The notes: a model not told the origin generated them from the letters alone. Shown: positions 8,100 to 18,825, counted from the stretch's first letter. The stretch is 64,000 nt of DNA from Gemmatimonas sp. (GCA_011390805.1 JAABRT010000001.1:62001-126000), one strand, 5' to 3'. Made by a program: numbers and translations.

Positions 8100-9857
8100 T
8101 CAGAGGGCGAGCCGCTGCCTGAGGCCGGTCGCCCGCCGAACCCGCGTTGCGTGCGCCGCTTCCACGGCGGCGGGTGGCCCCACCACTGTCACGCGCGAGC
8201 GTGCGCGCGAGACGGCGGTGTAGAGCAGCTCACGGGTGAGAATGGGCGACGGTGGTGGGGGCAGCAACACCATGACCTCGTCGAACTCCGACCCCTGCGC
8301 TTTGTGCACCGTCATGGCAAAGGCCGGCTCCCGGGCAGGCAACCGGCGCAGCGGAATGGCTCGCACACCGTCGGCATCGGCAAAAAGCGCTACCCGCTCG
8401 CCCTGCGCCGGTTGCCACACCACACCCAGATCGCCGTTGGCGAGACCTTCGTCGGGTGCGTTCTCAACAATGAGCACCGGCGCACCCGGTGCCAGCGCAC
8501 CGCCCAGCTCGCGCACAAACAACTCATTGATCGCCGCCGCTCCGATCGCACTGCGGCGAAGCGCGGTAAGCAGTCGAAAACGACCCAGCTCCGCCAGCGC
8601 GGCTTCCGCGGTGGGCGCCGAGCGCAGTCGCTGCGTATGCTCACGTACCGCACGCAGCACCTCTGGCGGCACGGTGTCGGCGTGCGTCATCTGCAACTGT
8701 GCTACCGATGCGTCGGGCGCCTGCAGCGCCTGTTGCACCGCGCTCCAGCTGTCACCGCGCAGCGCGATCACCAGCGCGCCGAGCGCACTGGCATCGGAAA
8801 AGCGACGGCTGAATGTGAGTGCGGCGCAAGATTGACCAAGCGCAGGCGCTTCCACCAGATCACGCAACACGGCTCCCGCATCAACCGACGCGAGCTGATC
8901 GGAATCACCAAGCAGCACAAGCCGTGCGTCAGACCGCACAGCGTCAAACAGGCGCGCCATGAGCGGCAGGTCCACCATCGATGTCTCGTCTACCACCACG
9001 ATATCAGCCGGCAGTTGATTGCCGGCGTGATGCCGCGGCTTGTGCGGACGATCCGGGTGAAGCCCAAGCGCGCGATGAATGGTTTGCGCCCGTTCAGGAA
9101 TCGCAGCTCGACGAGTCTCGTCGAGTATACCGGCGGGCAATCGCTCCAACCCTTGCACAATGCTTTCGGTAAGCCGCGAGGCCGCTTTGCCGGTAGGCGC
9201 AAGCAGCAGAATCTCGGGCAGCTGATCATGCGGTGCGCGCGCCAGCAAGGCCACAAGCATGCGCAGCACCGTGGTTGTTTTCCCGGTACCCGGACCGCCG
9301 GTGATCACCGCCAGCGGCGCGGAGAGCGCCATCGCCGCCGCATCACGCTGACCCGCGTCGCCACCACTCTCGGCGTCGGGGAAAAGCGCTGCAAGCAGAT
9401 CGTTGTCGTGTACACTCAGCGGCGTTCGTGTGCGCACTGCGCGTTCGCGCACGGACCGCGCGAGCAGTGCCTCGAGCACGTCAAACCGCTGCAGATACAA
9501 CTGGTCGTCGCGCAGCACCAACGGTGCCACTCCATCTGCCGCGTCCGGTTGCAACAGCGCAGACTCGTTTAATGCCGATCGCAACATGTCGGCAGTCGGC
9601 CACGGCAGATCACCGGGCAGCAGCGCACGTTGTTCATCGGTTACAAAGCGCGACAGCTGGCTGTCGTCGATGGTAAGACAGGTATGCCCATCGCGCGGCG
9701 CGCGGCACACCAGCGCGATCGCCAGCCGCAAGTCGGCGCTCTCGCTGTTCACCAGCGCGGACAGAGAGAGCGCGAGTTCAACATCCACGTCCTCAAGCAC
9801 GCCGGCCAGTCGCAACTGCTCAAGTCGTGTGTCGCTTTGCGAGCTGAGCGTAGTCAT
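8100..9857 (-). CDS. recD: RecD, exodeoxyribonuclease V alpha subunit
   Basis: A 585-residue SF1B helicase. Motifs seen: Walker A GGPGTGKTT (about residues 187-195), motif Ia APTGKAASR, Walker B VVVDETSMVD, motif III LGDSDQLASV, and near the C-terminus MTVHKAQGSEFDE and LLYTAVSRARS. In RecBCD it is the 5'-3' motor that helps unwind and digest double-strand ends. Its ATG overlaps the end of recB by four bases. Length and order (recC-recB-recD) fit the classic heterotrimer rather than AddAB or stand-alone RecD2. Confidence 0.95.
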   Translation of the reverse strand: MTTLSSQSDTRLEQLRLAGVLEDVDVELALSLSALVNSESADLRLAIALVCRAPRDGHTCLTIDDSQLSRFVTDEQRALLPGDLPWPTADMLRSALNESALLQPDAADGVAPLVLRDDQLYLQRFDVLEALLARSVRERAVRTRTPLSVHDNDLLAALFPDAESGGDAGQRDAAAMALSAPLAVITGGPGTGKTTTVLRMLVALLARAPHDQLPEILLLAPTGKAASRLTESIVQGLERLPAGILDETRRAAIPERAQTIHRALGLHPDRPHKPRHHAGNQLPADIVVVDETSMVDLPLMARLFDAVRSDARLVLLGDSDQLASVDAGAVLRDLVEAPALGQSCAALTFSRRFSDASALGALVIALRGDSWSAVQQALQAPDASVAQLQMTHADTVPPEVLRAVREHTQRLRSAPTAEAALAELGRFRLLTALRRSAIGAAAINELFVRELGGALAPGAPVLIVENAPDEGLANGDLGVVWQPAQGERVALFADADGVRAIPLRRLPAREPAFAMTVHKAQGSEFDEVMVLLPPPPSPILTRELLYTAVSRARSRVTVVGPPAAVEAAHATRVRRATGLRQRLAL

Positions 9858-12800
9858 TGGGCGTCTCCGTGGCGCAGCAATGCGTCCAAGGCTTCGATGC
9901 GCGCTTTGGGCGGGCGGTCTACAAACACGCCGCCTCCCGGAGCGCGCCTGTCCATACCGCGCACAAACAGATACGCGGCCCCCAACACATGCTGATCGTA
10001 GTCGTACGCGCTTTGTCGTAACCGCAGATATCGGTGCAATGCCACGAGGTACAGATGGTACTGCAGTACGTAGTGATGCGACTGCATGGCGTGCGCGAGC
10101 TGCGGCGCATCGTAATTGCTGAGCAGATCACCGAGGTAGTTGGATTTGTAGTCGACAATCACCCACTGCCCGTTTACTCGCGCCACAAGGTCAATGGCCC
10201 CGGTGAGCATGCCCCGGAGCGGCACAAAATCGAGTGACGCCACACGTTGTGCATACTCCGCCGCTACGACGCCTCCGGGATGATCTGAAAACACACGCGC
10301 CAGTGCGCGCGGCGATACGGCCTTGAGCGCTGCATCAACGTCCCCTCCCTCACCCGACGATACGGCAAAGTCGAACGCGAGTTCGGTAAAGCGCTGTGAT
10401 TGAGCCAGTGTGCGAAGTGTGGGCACCGCGGGATTGAGTCCCACAAGCGGCACATCAATCGCCAGCGACAGCGCCGGTTCGAGCACGGCACTCCAGCGCG
10501 CAGCATCAAGGCCATGACGCGTGAGTGCCTCAGGCACTGCCGCAGCAAACACATCGGCCATCTCGCCTGCGTGCATTGCGCGCTCCAGTACATCGTGCAA
10601 TGCGTTACCCGCTGCCCGCCCCCGGGGGAATGACGCCAGTGCGCTGCGCAGCGACGCCTCAGTCGCAGATACGTTCGCCGCCGCCGGTGCCACGGCGCTG
10701 TCATCGCCTTCGTCAGCGGCCGGCTCGCGCAGCCCATCCGTTTCCCGCTCTTCGCCAAAGCTTCCGAACAATGCGTTGCTCAGATCAACACGGGACGCCG
10801 GATCTGTACCCTCCGACACCGGCTCGATGGCTGCGCCGGCATTCACTGCGGCGCCTGCACCGACGCCACTCCGATGGTTGGTGAGCGCGGTAAAGCTTCC
10901 GCGCCGCCAGATCGTGTCGAGTGCCTGCGTGCGAGTCCACCGGGCAGCCTCAAGCGCACCCGACGCAGCGCTACCCTCAGCTGCCAGTCGCTGGCCACTC
11001 TGACCGGTGCCCAGCACCTCGGCGCGAATGCCATTGGCTGCATCAGCGGCCAATAATTCAACATGTGCCCAGGCCGTTTTCAGGTCACCGCCCAACAGTT
11101 CGGTGAGTGGTGAACGCGCCGCATTGGCGTGTTCGGCCAGGTACACCGTGCATCCGTTGCGCGCACGGGTGAGCGCGACATACAGCAACCGCTGTTGTTC
11201 AAGACGCAGCGCATCATGCTCCGCCCGAACAACCGGATTATCAGCGCGTTTACCATCACCCGCTGGCACGACTCCTTCAATGTCTTCGTGCTCAGCGTTG
11301 TAGCGGCGCACCAGCGGCTGATGCACCGTGGGACTGCGCTGCGCACGCGATGCCCACGCAAAGGGCACCCACACCAGCGGGAACTCCAACCCTTTGCTCG
11401 CGTGCGTTGTCAAAACGCGCACTGCTTCTTCGTCTGACTCAAGCCGCTCTTCCAACTCGTCGGCCATCGTTTGATCGGGCCGCTGTTCCTGCATGCGCTC
11501 CTGCAACCACCGCAGCACCTGTGGCGGCGCTGAATGCGTGCGGGATTCGTACGTTGCCAGCAGCTCCAGCAGATGACGTACGTCGGTGAGCCGTCGCTCC
11601 GCATCAGCAGTGGCGGCCATCAGACGTGACAGTCCCAGTTCCCGGTCAATGGCGATCCAGGCGTCCATGATGCCACGTGTACGCCAACGTGCATGTGCCG
11701 CCCGTACGGCGTCGTGCAACTGGCGTCCTGGTTCACCATCCAGCGCCTCGAGCATGGCACGCGGTGGTGACGACGGCGTGAGCCCAAGGGCAGGTCGAAC
11801 CAGAGCAGAAAGCGCCGATGCACGCAGTAGCGCGCGGTCATCCGGCGATTCCATGGCGCGCAACAGGGCGTGTACTTCGTAGGCAGAAGCCGACTGCGTG
11901 ACCGGATCGCGCGTGGCCGCAACCGCATGCACTCCCGCTGCGCGAAGTGCCTGCACGATTTGCCGAGCTTGCTGATTGGACGATACCAGCACCGCGCAGT
12001 CCCGCGCCTGCACCCGCTTGGCTTCCTGATCATGGCGTGCGAGATGCAGCGCACTGGCGTTGTCAGCACTGAGGATCGCAGCGATGCGACGTGCAACATC
12101 ATGTGCCACTTCATCGCGTACCGCCTGAATACCGCTACCGTCACTCACAACGTCTGCCGGCACGCGCACAAAGCAGAAGGGCTTTTGCACATCAGCGCTG
12201 CTGACGTTGGCTTTGGCGCTTACGCCGCGCTGCAACTCCGGCCGCGTGCGGTGCGCCAGGACCGGCGTAAAGGCAACGTCGTTTCCAAATACATCTGGTG
12301 CAGAGGTGTACACCGCGTTGACCGCCCCCACCAGCGCAGGATCACTGCGGAAGTTTGTGTCGAGTGAGTGGGGTGCGGTTGATGCGGCGGCGCGCGCCGC
12401 CAGGTACACAGCGACTTCCGCATTCCTGAAGCGATAGATGGACTGCTTGGGATCGCCAACCAGCACCAGCCGCTTGTTGTGCGATGCACCGTGAAACAGC
12501 GTGGAGAAAATGCGCCACTGCATGGGATCGGTGTCCTGCGATTCATCAATCAGCACCAGATCAGCACTGCGCCGCACACGCTCCGCTACCAGCGGATCCC
12601 GCAGCAGGCCGCTGGCCACCAACCGGAGCAGATCATCAAAGTCGTTGGCCTGGTGCGGCAGCGCTTCTGTCACGGCGTTCACAAAATGACGCAGCGGCAC
12701 AGCCAGCGTGGCGGAGAACGCGGGAAGCAGTTCGCACAGCTGCTCCACCTGATCGCTGAATGCGCCCAGTGACGTTGGCGGCTGGCCCTTGCACGCACAT

Positions 12801-13711
12801 TCGGCGAGGGCAGTGGTCCCAAACCGCACAAGCTGACCGATGGCCTTTTCATCAGCACGCAGCAGCTCGGGAAAGCCGGACAGCAATGTGTTGACCGTGC
12901 GCGCGCGCCCTTCGAGCCACTCGGTCCGCCACGACTTGATCTGTTTGGCCTGCACGGCCTCGCGCAGCGTCTGCACGTAGCGATCGCCGTTTTCCGCCCA
13001 ATCGTCGCTCAGACTATTGAACAGCGCCAACAGCTGTGAACTGAGACGCTCGAAGCGCTCAGCAAGATTTTTTTCATTGAGCACCGTGCCGTCCGCTTGC
13101 ACCACGCGCACGCGCGCGACACCCGCCAGAACCGCCGCGGCGACCTGATGCAGACCGTCGGCCGATGCACTTCGTGTGGCAAAGCCCTGCCAAAGGGCGT
13201 CGTTCACCTTCATCGATGCAATCAGAGCGCCGCGTTCAGTCAGCTCCGCCACAGGTGGCGACGACGATGTGCGGTCATCATCCGGCTCATCCAGTCCCAG
13301 CAGGTCGCCGTACTGCCCAAGCAACGTGGCACACCATCCGTGCATGGTGTCCACGGCAATCGCGTCTGACTCGGCGAGTGCCTGCGCGAGTCTGCCCTGC
13401 AGCGTTGCGCGCGCAGATGGTCCGCCGGCACGTGCAAGCAACGCCAGCGTGAAGGGGTCGTGCGTATGCTCATCCGCCAGCATCTCTGCCAGCTCGGCGA
13501 TGCGCTCCCGCACGCGCACCCGCAGCTCGGCCGTTGCGGCGCGAGTGAAGGTCACGGTGAGAATGCGTGACGGTGCCACGCTGCCCAGAGCCAGCGCTGC
13601 GGCCACGAGACTGGTAATGGTCCACGTTTTTCCAGTGCCTGCACTGGCTTCTATAACGTGCGTTCCGGGGTCCAGTGTCTCGAGCAGGCGGTTGAGTGCA
13701 AGATCACTCAT
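9854..13711 (-). CDS. recB: RecB, exodeoxyribonuclease V beta subunit
   Basis: A 1285-residue UvrD-like helicase-nuclease. Walker A ASAGTGKTW lies at residues 22-30. It is followed by TVTFTRAATAELR, VLIDESQDTDPMQW, GDPKQSIYRFR and LTTHASKGLEFPLVW, then LLYVALTRAR. The C-terminal RecB nuclease domain is intact: the His of GNALHDVLERA, the Asp of GAIDLVAR, and VDYKSNYLG with the catalytic Asp and Lys. It should therefore be an active helicase and nuclease for double-strand break processing. Its start overlaps the recC stop (ATGA) and its end overlaps the recD start. Confidence 0.95.
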   Translation of the reverse strand: MSDLALNRLLETLDPGTHVIEASAGTGKTWTITSLVAAALALGSVAPSRILTVTFTRAATAELRVRVRERIAELAEMLADEHTHDPFTLALLARAGGPSARATLQGRLAQALAESDAIAVDTMHGWCATLLGQYGDLLGLDEPDDDRTSSSPPVAELTERGALIASMKVNDALWQGFATRSASADGLHQVAAAVLAGVARVRVVQADGTVLNEKNLAERFERLSSQLLALFNSLSDDWAENGDRYVQTLREAVQAKQIKSWRTEWLEGRARTVNTLLSGFPELLRADEKAIGQLVRFGTTALAECACKGQPPTSLGAFSDQVEQLCELLPAFSATLAVPLRHFVNAVTEALPHQANDFDDLLRLVASGLLRDPLVAERVRRSADLVLIDESQDTDPMQWRIFSTLFHGASHNKRLVLVGDPKQSIYRFRNAEVAVYLAARAAASTAPHSLDTNFRSDPALVGAVNAVYTSAPDVFGNDVAFTPVLAHRTRPELQRGVSAKANVSSADVQKPFCFVRVPADVVSDGSGIQAVRDEVAHDVARRIAAILSADNASALHLARHDQEAKRVQARDCAVLVSSNQQARQIVQALRAAGVHAVAATRDPVTQSASAYEVHALLRAMESPDDRALLRASALSALVRPALGLTPSSPPRAMLEALDGEPGRQLHDAVRAAHARWRTRGIMDAWIAIDRELGLSRLMAATADAERRLTDVRHLLELLATYESRTHSAPPQVLRWLQERMQEQRPDQTMADELEERLESDEEAVRVLTTHASKGLEFPLVWVPFAWASRAQRSPTVHQPLVRRYNAEHEDIEGVVPAGDGKRADNPVVRAEHDALRLEQQRLLYVALTRARNGCTVYLAEHANAARSPLTELLGGDLKTAWAHVELLAADAANGIRAEVLGTGQSGQRLAAEGSAASGALEAARWTRTQALDTIWRRGSFTALTNHRSGVGAGAAVNAGAAIEPVSEGTDPASRVDLSNALFGSFGEERETDGLREPAADEGDDSAVAPAAANVSATEASLRSALASFPRGRAAGNALHDVLERAMHAGEMADVFAAAVPEALTRHGLDAARWSAVLEPALSLAIDVPLVGLNPAVPTLRTLAQSQRFTELAFDFAVSSGEGGDVDAALKAVSPRALARVFSDHPGGVVAAEYAQRVASLDFVPLRGMLTGAIDLVARVNGQWVIVDYKSNYLGDLLSNYDAPQLAHAMQSHHYVLQYHLYLVALHRYLRLRQSAYDYDQHVLGAAYLFVRGMDRRAPGGGVFVDRPPKARIEALDALLRHGDAQ

Positions 13712-16700
13712 GGTCCCACCCTGGCCGCCAGCATGGGGTCGTACACTGCGCGGGCAATCGCCGCAAACGACGCACGCTCCGTTGGCGGCACGTGATGCAA
13801 CAGCGCGTTGCCATCGTCCTCACACTCACCGCGTGCGTCGGGACTCAGCGGAGCCCATACCTGTTCCGCTTTGGTCAGCGCTGTTGATTCATCGGTTGTC
13901 TGTAACACCGCGGCATACTTGAGTGATGTACGCGGCGCGTACGGTGGCACATCCCGATCACCGTCGAAGTACAGGTTCACATACTCACCCAGTACCTCAA
14001 CCGGGTTTGGCGGTGCGTTGAGTACGGTGCTGCCTTCGGCATCAATGACCACGGCGTGCGTAACCGGTGCGCCGCCGGCCACGGCAAACGCCAGCGTTAC
14101 AAACGGTTTCAGCAAATGCACGTCATCGTTTTTTCCGTCGCGCAAAAAGAGCAGCGATTGCCCGTACCGCATGTTGATGGCACCGGTCAGCATAACGTGG
14201 CCTACGGTGACCCGCAGTACCTCCGGCGGTGCGAGCGGATGCGTTCCCACCACATCCCGTGCCTGATCCACCAGAAACCTGGCGCGACGTTCGGCCTGCT
14301 TCAGCCACACCTCGCCTAATCGAGCGGGCGGCATGACATCACGATGTTTGAACGCGTCACGGATTTGCTCAACCGCTCGCGCGTTCAGCTGCGCTTCGGC
14401 CAACTCAATCACCGCGCGCGACTCGGTGCGTCGATCGAGCGTGATCGGCAGCACGTCTTCCACCTGCACATCGTCGTAATCACCCCACACACCAAGTCGC
14501 GACAGAATCTCTGCTGCCGGTGCACGCAGGAACCGCAGTAACGTGGCCAGTGGAAGCACGCGCCCGTTGCGGGACGTTGCATCCGCCTGCGTCCCGACAG
14601 CCGGTGAGGGTGTCGGAAGCGACGCCACAGAGTGCGGCATGCGCAGCGCCTCGGCTGTTTGTGCAGACATGGCGTCATACGACGCCGCGTCACGCACCAG
14701 AGATTCCGAAAAGGCGCGCGCACTGAACGGTTGAAGCGGCATATCACGCTGTACCAGTGTTGACCACGCGGCTTCGCGATCAGCCCACTGCACGGTGGAA
14801 TGCAGCAGTTCTTCGAGCGCGCCCACCGGAACACTGGGTGGCAGCCGCATGGTACCGGCCCGGTTCCACCCGGTGTAGGTAATGATGAACTGATCCGACG
14901 CGTTGAGCATGGCATCGAACACCGTTTGCAACTGTTCACCACGTTCATCGGGATCACCAACCAGTGGATGCTCGGCCATCTGATCAAACCATGGTGTACC
15001 ACCGCGTCGCGGGAACCGATCGTCATCCATGCCCAGCAGCACAATCACACGCGCCGGATGCACCCAGCCGGTGGCCAGTGGTGCGACGGTAATCGCACCC
15101 AGCTGACCAGGGGTTGCCACTGGTTCGTCCATGCGATGTGCCAGCAGCTGTGCCAAGCCTGCAGCGGTGAGCAAGCGCGATGTGCGCGACAATGACGCAT
15201 CGTGTGACAACGTGGTCATGAGCTCACGCAGTCGGGTGGCGCTGGCAGCCGAGTCTCCGCTGTCGCTGACCAGTCGCGAGAGGGTGTGTTGCATGAACTC
15301 GTCCCACGCGGCGATAGGACGCGCTGCGGTGGCGGACTTCACCAGCTCCAGCACTGTACGCAAGGCTCGTGCAGCGCGACCGGCCAGCAACGCCCGTTCC
15401 CCCTCCAATCCGTGCACCGGTGCATGCCCATGCACATGTACATTGAGGAGTGACGCGTTGTCAGCGGCCACGTTGTCGAGTACGGCGACTCCCAGCAGCA
15501 TGCGCGTCAGGCCGCGCTGCCATGTGCCCTCCTCGCCCAGACCCAGGCCGTCGCGCTGTGTGTCAGTGCCATCAATACCCCAGCGCACACCGGCGTCTTT
15601 CACCAGCGCACGGATCGCTGGTGCATCGGTTGGGGCGAGCGCAAAACGCTCGGCAATCGGACCGCGTTCAATGAGTGACAGCACACTGCTTGCCGTGACG
15701 CGTTCGTTGGCCAGCGCGAGCAGGCGCAGCATCACATCGGCCACCGGGTTGGTGGTGCGCGGTGTGCGCCCCTGCACGTAAAGAGGCAATCCGGGGGCAT
15801 GTGCGCCTGAGTCCCGGACACTCGCCAACGGGAATACAGCCTGCAGCAACGGCACGAATCGCGTTGGATCAGGCGTGAGAATGAGCACATCGCGCGGCTG
15901 CAGCGTTGCGTCGTGATTCAATGCGTGCAACACGGCATCTTTGGCCACTTCCACCTGGCGGAGCGCACCATGGCAGGAGAATACGCGCCACGACCGGTCG
16001 GTGTGTTCACCGGTACCGGCCACATGGTACACCGCCGCCGGCCCAGCAACCGATGCACGTGCGTGCTGTTGCGCGGCTTGCAGCAATGAGGTGGGCGCCG
16101 CTGTCTCCGCAGCCGTTGCGGGGTGCATCACCACCTCGGTTGCCAGGCGGCGTGCGGCCCCATCAGCTGGCGCAACTTGCTGTGTTGCCTCGCGCAGCGT
16201 GCGCTCCAACAACAGCACACCGTCAGTGCGCACCCGGTCCAGCCGGTTGGCAACCTCATGCTGCTCGGCGACAATGTGTTGCCGCCAGGCGGCCGGTGAA
16301 TCGTCGTCCGTGTTGATGCCGTTGGGGTGAAGAGCGTTCGCCTGTGCCGCCGCGCGGTTTGCATCGCTCAATCGCAGCAATGGCTGGGTGACCGCGTGAA
16401 CGAGCACATGCACTTCGCGATGCGACGCCAGTGCGAGAAGCAACGACAGGTGCGCGGGTGAAAGTCTACCCTGATGCAGCACAGTCCAGCGCGGTGGCAG
16501 CCCGTCAATGTTTCCATCGCGAAGCCGTTCGATTGTGCGCTGCAGCGCACTCGCCGACGGATACGAGTTGGCTACGACAGCGCGCCACAAACGCGCCTGC
16601 CAATCGGCTACGTCTGCGACGCTGTCACCGTGTGACTCCCACATCGCCAGCCATTCCGGTCGATACAGGCTGTATTGCTCGTAGGTGCGCGCCATGCGCG

Positions 16701-17091
16701 AGGCCCACGTGAGCAGGAGCGGTCCGGCGGGCCCATGATCGCCCGCTGCCTGATCGTTCAGGTGCTGCAGTTCAGTTGGCAGCAGCGACGGATCGTGTGA
16801 AACCGCCGACAGAATCGCCAGCGTGAGCCGTGAAGCACCACCACCGGCGCCCGGTACTGCCCACCGCTGCAGATCGCTCACAAGGCGTGACGGCGACCAG
16901 AGCTGCACGTTGGTGAGAATGTCCAACCGCTGCACCAGTGTTCGGCGCAGCCACTGCTCCACGCCACGTCCGCCTACCACCAGCACGTCGGGCGCAAACG
17001 GATCGGCACCAGGCGGGGGCGTGCGTAGAATCGCAGCAGCCTGTTCGGCCACAGCGTGCAGATCGGGTAACCAGTGTGTGTGCAGGGTCAT
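13708..17091 (-). CDS. recC: RecC, exodeoxyribonuclease V gamma subunit
   Basis: About 1127 residues, with the inactive-helicase architecture of RecC, which holds the Chi-scanning channel. Recognisable blocks include EQWLRRTL near the N-terminus, VLILTPDPTRF, VIVLLGMDDDRFPRRGGTPWFDQM and TYTGWNRAGT. The ATG at 17091 is chosen because the resulting N-terminus (MTLHTHWLPDLHAV) lines up with the start of E. coli RecC. The GTG at 17166 would add 25 residues and leave only 29 bp to the divergent MFS gene. It is the first gene of the coupled recC-recB-recD unit. Confidence 0.92.
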   Translation of the reverse strand: MTLHTHWLPDLHAVAEQAAAILRTPPPGADPFAPDVLVVGGRGVEQWLRRTLVQRLDILTNVQLWSPSRLVSDLQRWAVPGAGGGASRLTLAILSAVSHDPSLLPTELQHLNDQAAGDHGPAGPLLLTWASRMARTYEQYSLYRPEWLAMWESHGDSVADVADWQARLWRAVVANSYPSASALQRTIERLRDGNIDGLPPRWTVLHQGRLSPAHLSLLLALASHREVHVLVHAVTQPLLRLSDANRAAAQANALHPNGINTDDDSPAAWRQHIVAEQHEVANRLDRVRTDGVLLLERTLREATQQVAPADGAARRLATEVVMHPATAAETAAPTSLLQAAQQHARASVAGPAAVYHVAGTGEHTDRSWRVFSCHGALRQVEVAKDAVLHALNHDATLQPRDVLILTPDPTRFVPLLQAVFPLASVRDSGAHAPGLPLYVQGRTPRTTNPVADVMLRLLALANERVTASSVLSLIERGPIAERFALAPTDAPAIRALVKDAGVRWGIDGTDTQRDGLGLGEEGTWQRGLTRMLLGVAVLDNVAADNASLLNVHVHGHAPVHGLEGERALLAGRAARALRTVLELVKSATAARPIAAWDEFMQHTLSRLVSDSGDSAASATRLRELMTTLSHDASLSRTSRLLTAAGLAQLLAHRMDEPVATPGQLGAITVAPLATGWVHPARVIVLLGMDDDRFPRRGGTPWFDQMAEHPLVGDPDERGEQLQTVFDAMLNASDQFIITYTGWNRAGTMRLPPSVPVGALEELLHSTVQWADREAAWSTLVQRDMPLQPFSARAFSESLVRDAASYDAMSAQTAEALRMPHSVASLPTPSPAVGTQADATSRNGRVLPLATLLRFLRAPAAEILSRLGVWGDYDDVQVEDVLPITLDRRTESRAVIELAEAQLNARAVEQIRDAFKHRDVMPPARLGEVWLKQAERRARFLVDQARDVVGTHPLAPPEVLRVTVGHVMLTGAINMRYGQSLLFLRDGKNDDVHLLKPFVTLAFAVAGGAPVTHAVVIDAEGSTVLNAPPNPVEVLGEYVNLYFDGDRDVPPYAPRTSLKYAAVLQTTDESTALTKAEQVWAPLSPDARGECEDDGNALLHHVPPTERASFAAIARAVYDPMLAARVGP

Positions 17092-17195
17092 GGCAGCTTG
17101 CAATATCGCGTAGGGGTGTGACAGCCGCAGCGATTCAGCAGTGCCCGGGGGGAGAGTAGGAAACACGCTGCACCTGCCTTAGCCTTCGCGCACCC

Positions 17196-18404
17196 ATGTT
17201 TACGCTCTTCATCATTGTGTTTCTCGACCTGATCGGCTTCGGGATGATCATTCCGGTGTTCCCGTTTTACGCGGAGCGCACCGGGGTTGACCCGGCGTCG
17301 GTCATTTTCTTTCTCGGGCTCTATTCGCTCGGGCAGCTGGTCGGATCGCCAATCTGGGGAACACTCTCCGATCGCATCGGTCGTCGGCCGGTGCTGCTCA
17401 TCACGTTGCTCGGCAACGCCGCCGCGTCGGTGATGCTGGCGTTTGCCGATTCCGGCTTCACGCTGGGGCTCTCCCGCGTAGCCGCCGGTCTGGCCGCCGG
17501 CAACGTTGCCACGGCGTATGCCTACGCCACCGACATCACGACCGATGCCACGCGCCCGAAAGCGCTCGGCTTGCTCGGCTCAGCGTTCGGACTCGGATTT
17601 ATTGCCGGTCCGGCATTGGGTGGGCTGCTCGCGGGTAACGACGCAGGCGGCGACGGTTTGGTGCGCGTCGCCTGGGGCGCCGCTGTGATGTCGCTGATTG
17701 CGTTCGTGCTCACACTCGTCCGACTCCCCGAATCACTTTCGCAACAGACGCGCGAAACGTCCCGCAGTCGTCCGCGTCCCAAGCTGGCCGAATATTTCAC
17801 GCGCGATGGACTGCGTCAGGTGCTCATGACCACCGTTGTGGTGATCGCTGCGGTGGCCATGCTGCAAAGCACGCTCGCACTCTGGGCCGCCGAAGACCTC
17901 AACATGGGTCCGCGTACACTCGGCTGGGTGTACATGTTCGTGGGCATCGTGAGTGTGATTGTGCAGGTTTGGCTGACTGGCCCGCTTACCAAGCGCTTTG
18001 GCGCGTACACGTTGGCCCAGGTGGGCATTGTATTGGCCGGTGTGGGTATGTTCGCCGTACCGTTCTCGGCACAATTGGCGCCGCTCCTGGTCGCGCTGGG
18101 CGTGTTTGGCGTTGGTTCAGCCATTCTCAACCCCACCTTCGGCAACCTTGTTGCAGGGCTGGCCGGCGCACACGAGCGGGGCGCGGCGCTTGGTGCGTAT
18201 CAGAGTGCCGCGTCGCTCGGCCGCGTAGTCGGGCCGTTTACCGCCAGCGGTATTGCGTTGGTGTCCAACCTGTCGTGGCCATTCTGGATCGGGGCCGTGG
18301 TATCGCTGGGTGGCATTGGACTGGTGCGCGGCGCCGAACGACAAGCTGAGCGAACGCGCATCGACGACGCTGACCGCAGTGTGCGATCCGGCGCGTCGGA
18401 ATAG
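17196..18404 (+). CDS. MFS exporter, TetA-like
   Basis: A 402-residue, twelve-helix major facilitator. The N-terminus FLDLIGFGMIIPVFPFYAER and the cytoplasmic loop WGTLSDRIGRRPVLL are typical of the TetA/multidrug DHA1 group. It probably exports a drug or small metabolite by proton antiport; the substrate cannot be told from the sequence. No adjacent TetR-type repressor is present. It is divergent from recC and convergent with the small membrane gene that follows. Confidence 0.88.
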   Translation: MFTLFIIVFLDLIGFGMIIPVFPFYAERTGVDPASVIFFLGLYSLGQLVGSPIWGTLSDRIGRRPVLLITLLGNAAASVMLAFADSGFTLGLSRVAAGLAAGNVATAYAYATDITTDATRPKALGLLGSAFGLGFIAGPALGGLLAGNDAGGDGLVRVAWGAAVMSLIAFVLTLVRLPESLSQQTRETSRSRPRPKLAEYFTRDGLRQVLMTTVVVIAAVAMLQSTLALWAAEDLNMGPRTLGWVYMFVGIVSVIVQVWLTGPLTKRFGAYTLAQVGIVLAGVGMFAVPFSAQLAPLLVALGVFGVGSAILNPTFGNLVAGLAGAHERGAALGAYQSAASLGRVVGPFTASGIALVSNLSWPFWIGAVVSLGGIGLVRGAERQAERTRIDDADRSVRSGASE

Positions 18405-18428
18405 ACCGCGACCGCTGCACCAACCGCG

Positions 18429-18764
18429 TTATTTCATGCCACCCCGTGCATGCGCGGCCTTGCCACCGGCCCAGGCCAGCAGCACTGGAATCAGCAAACT
18501 GGCCAGAATCACCAGTACCGATTGCGCGCTCGTAAGCACATTCCACAGCACGAGCACCAGCGCGATCTGACCAACAACCAGTGCCGGCATCAGGCCGCGG
18601 CGCGGGGCCAGCTTCGTGGCAACAAAACCACCACCAAACGCTCCGACTGCGTACGCCGCCAATACCAGCAACGGATGTACCGGCGTGCCCAATGATTGCA
18701 CACCGAACACCAACAGCGCATTCACTACGACGCCAACAAAAATTGCCAGTAGCAATCGGCCCAT
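18429..18764 (-). CDS. Small four-helix membrane protein, unknown function
   Basis: A 111-residue protein made almost entirely of hydrophobic helices, with a conserved-looking GAFGGGFVATKLAPRRG turn in the middle and a basic C-terminus (AHARGGMK). The ATG at 18764 is chosen over an upstream start because it follows a good ribosome binding site (GCAGGAGTCAGT). I do not recognise the family with confidence. Confidence 0.65.
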   Translation of the reverse strand: MGRLLLAIFVGVVVNALLVFGVQSLGTPVHPLLVLAAYAVGAFGGGFVATKLAPRRGLMPALVVGQIALVLVLWNVLTSAQSVLVILASLLIPVLLAWAGGKAAHARGGMK

Positions 18765-18825
18765 ACTGACTCCTGCAAAGAGTGGACATACCGGCAGCTC
18801 GCGATGAGCCATCCGGTTCCAGCAG

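Noticed and set aside
7950-9572. 540-codon plus-strand ORF
   Set aside because: Antisense to recD; Arg/His/Gln-rich shadow of a GC-rich gene with no motifs, while recD is unmistakable.
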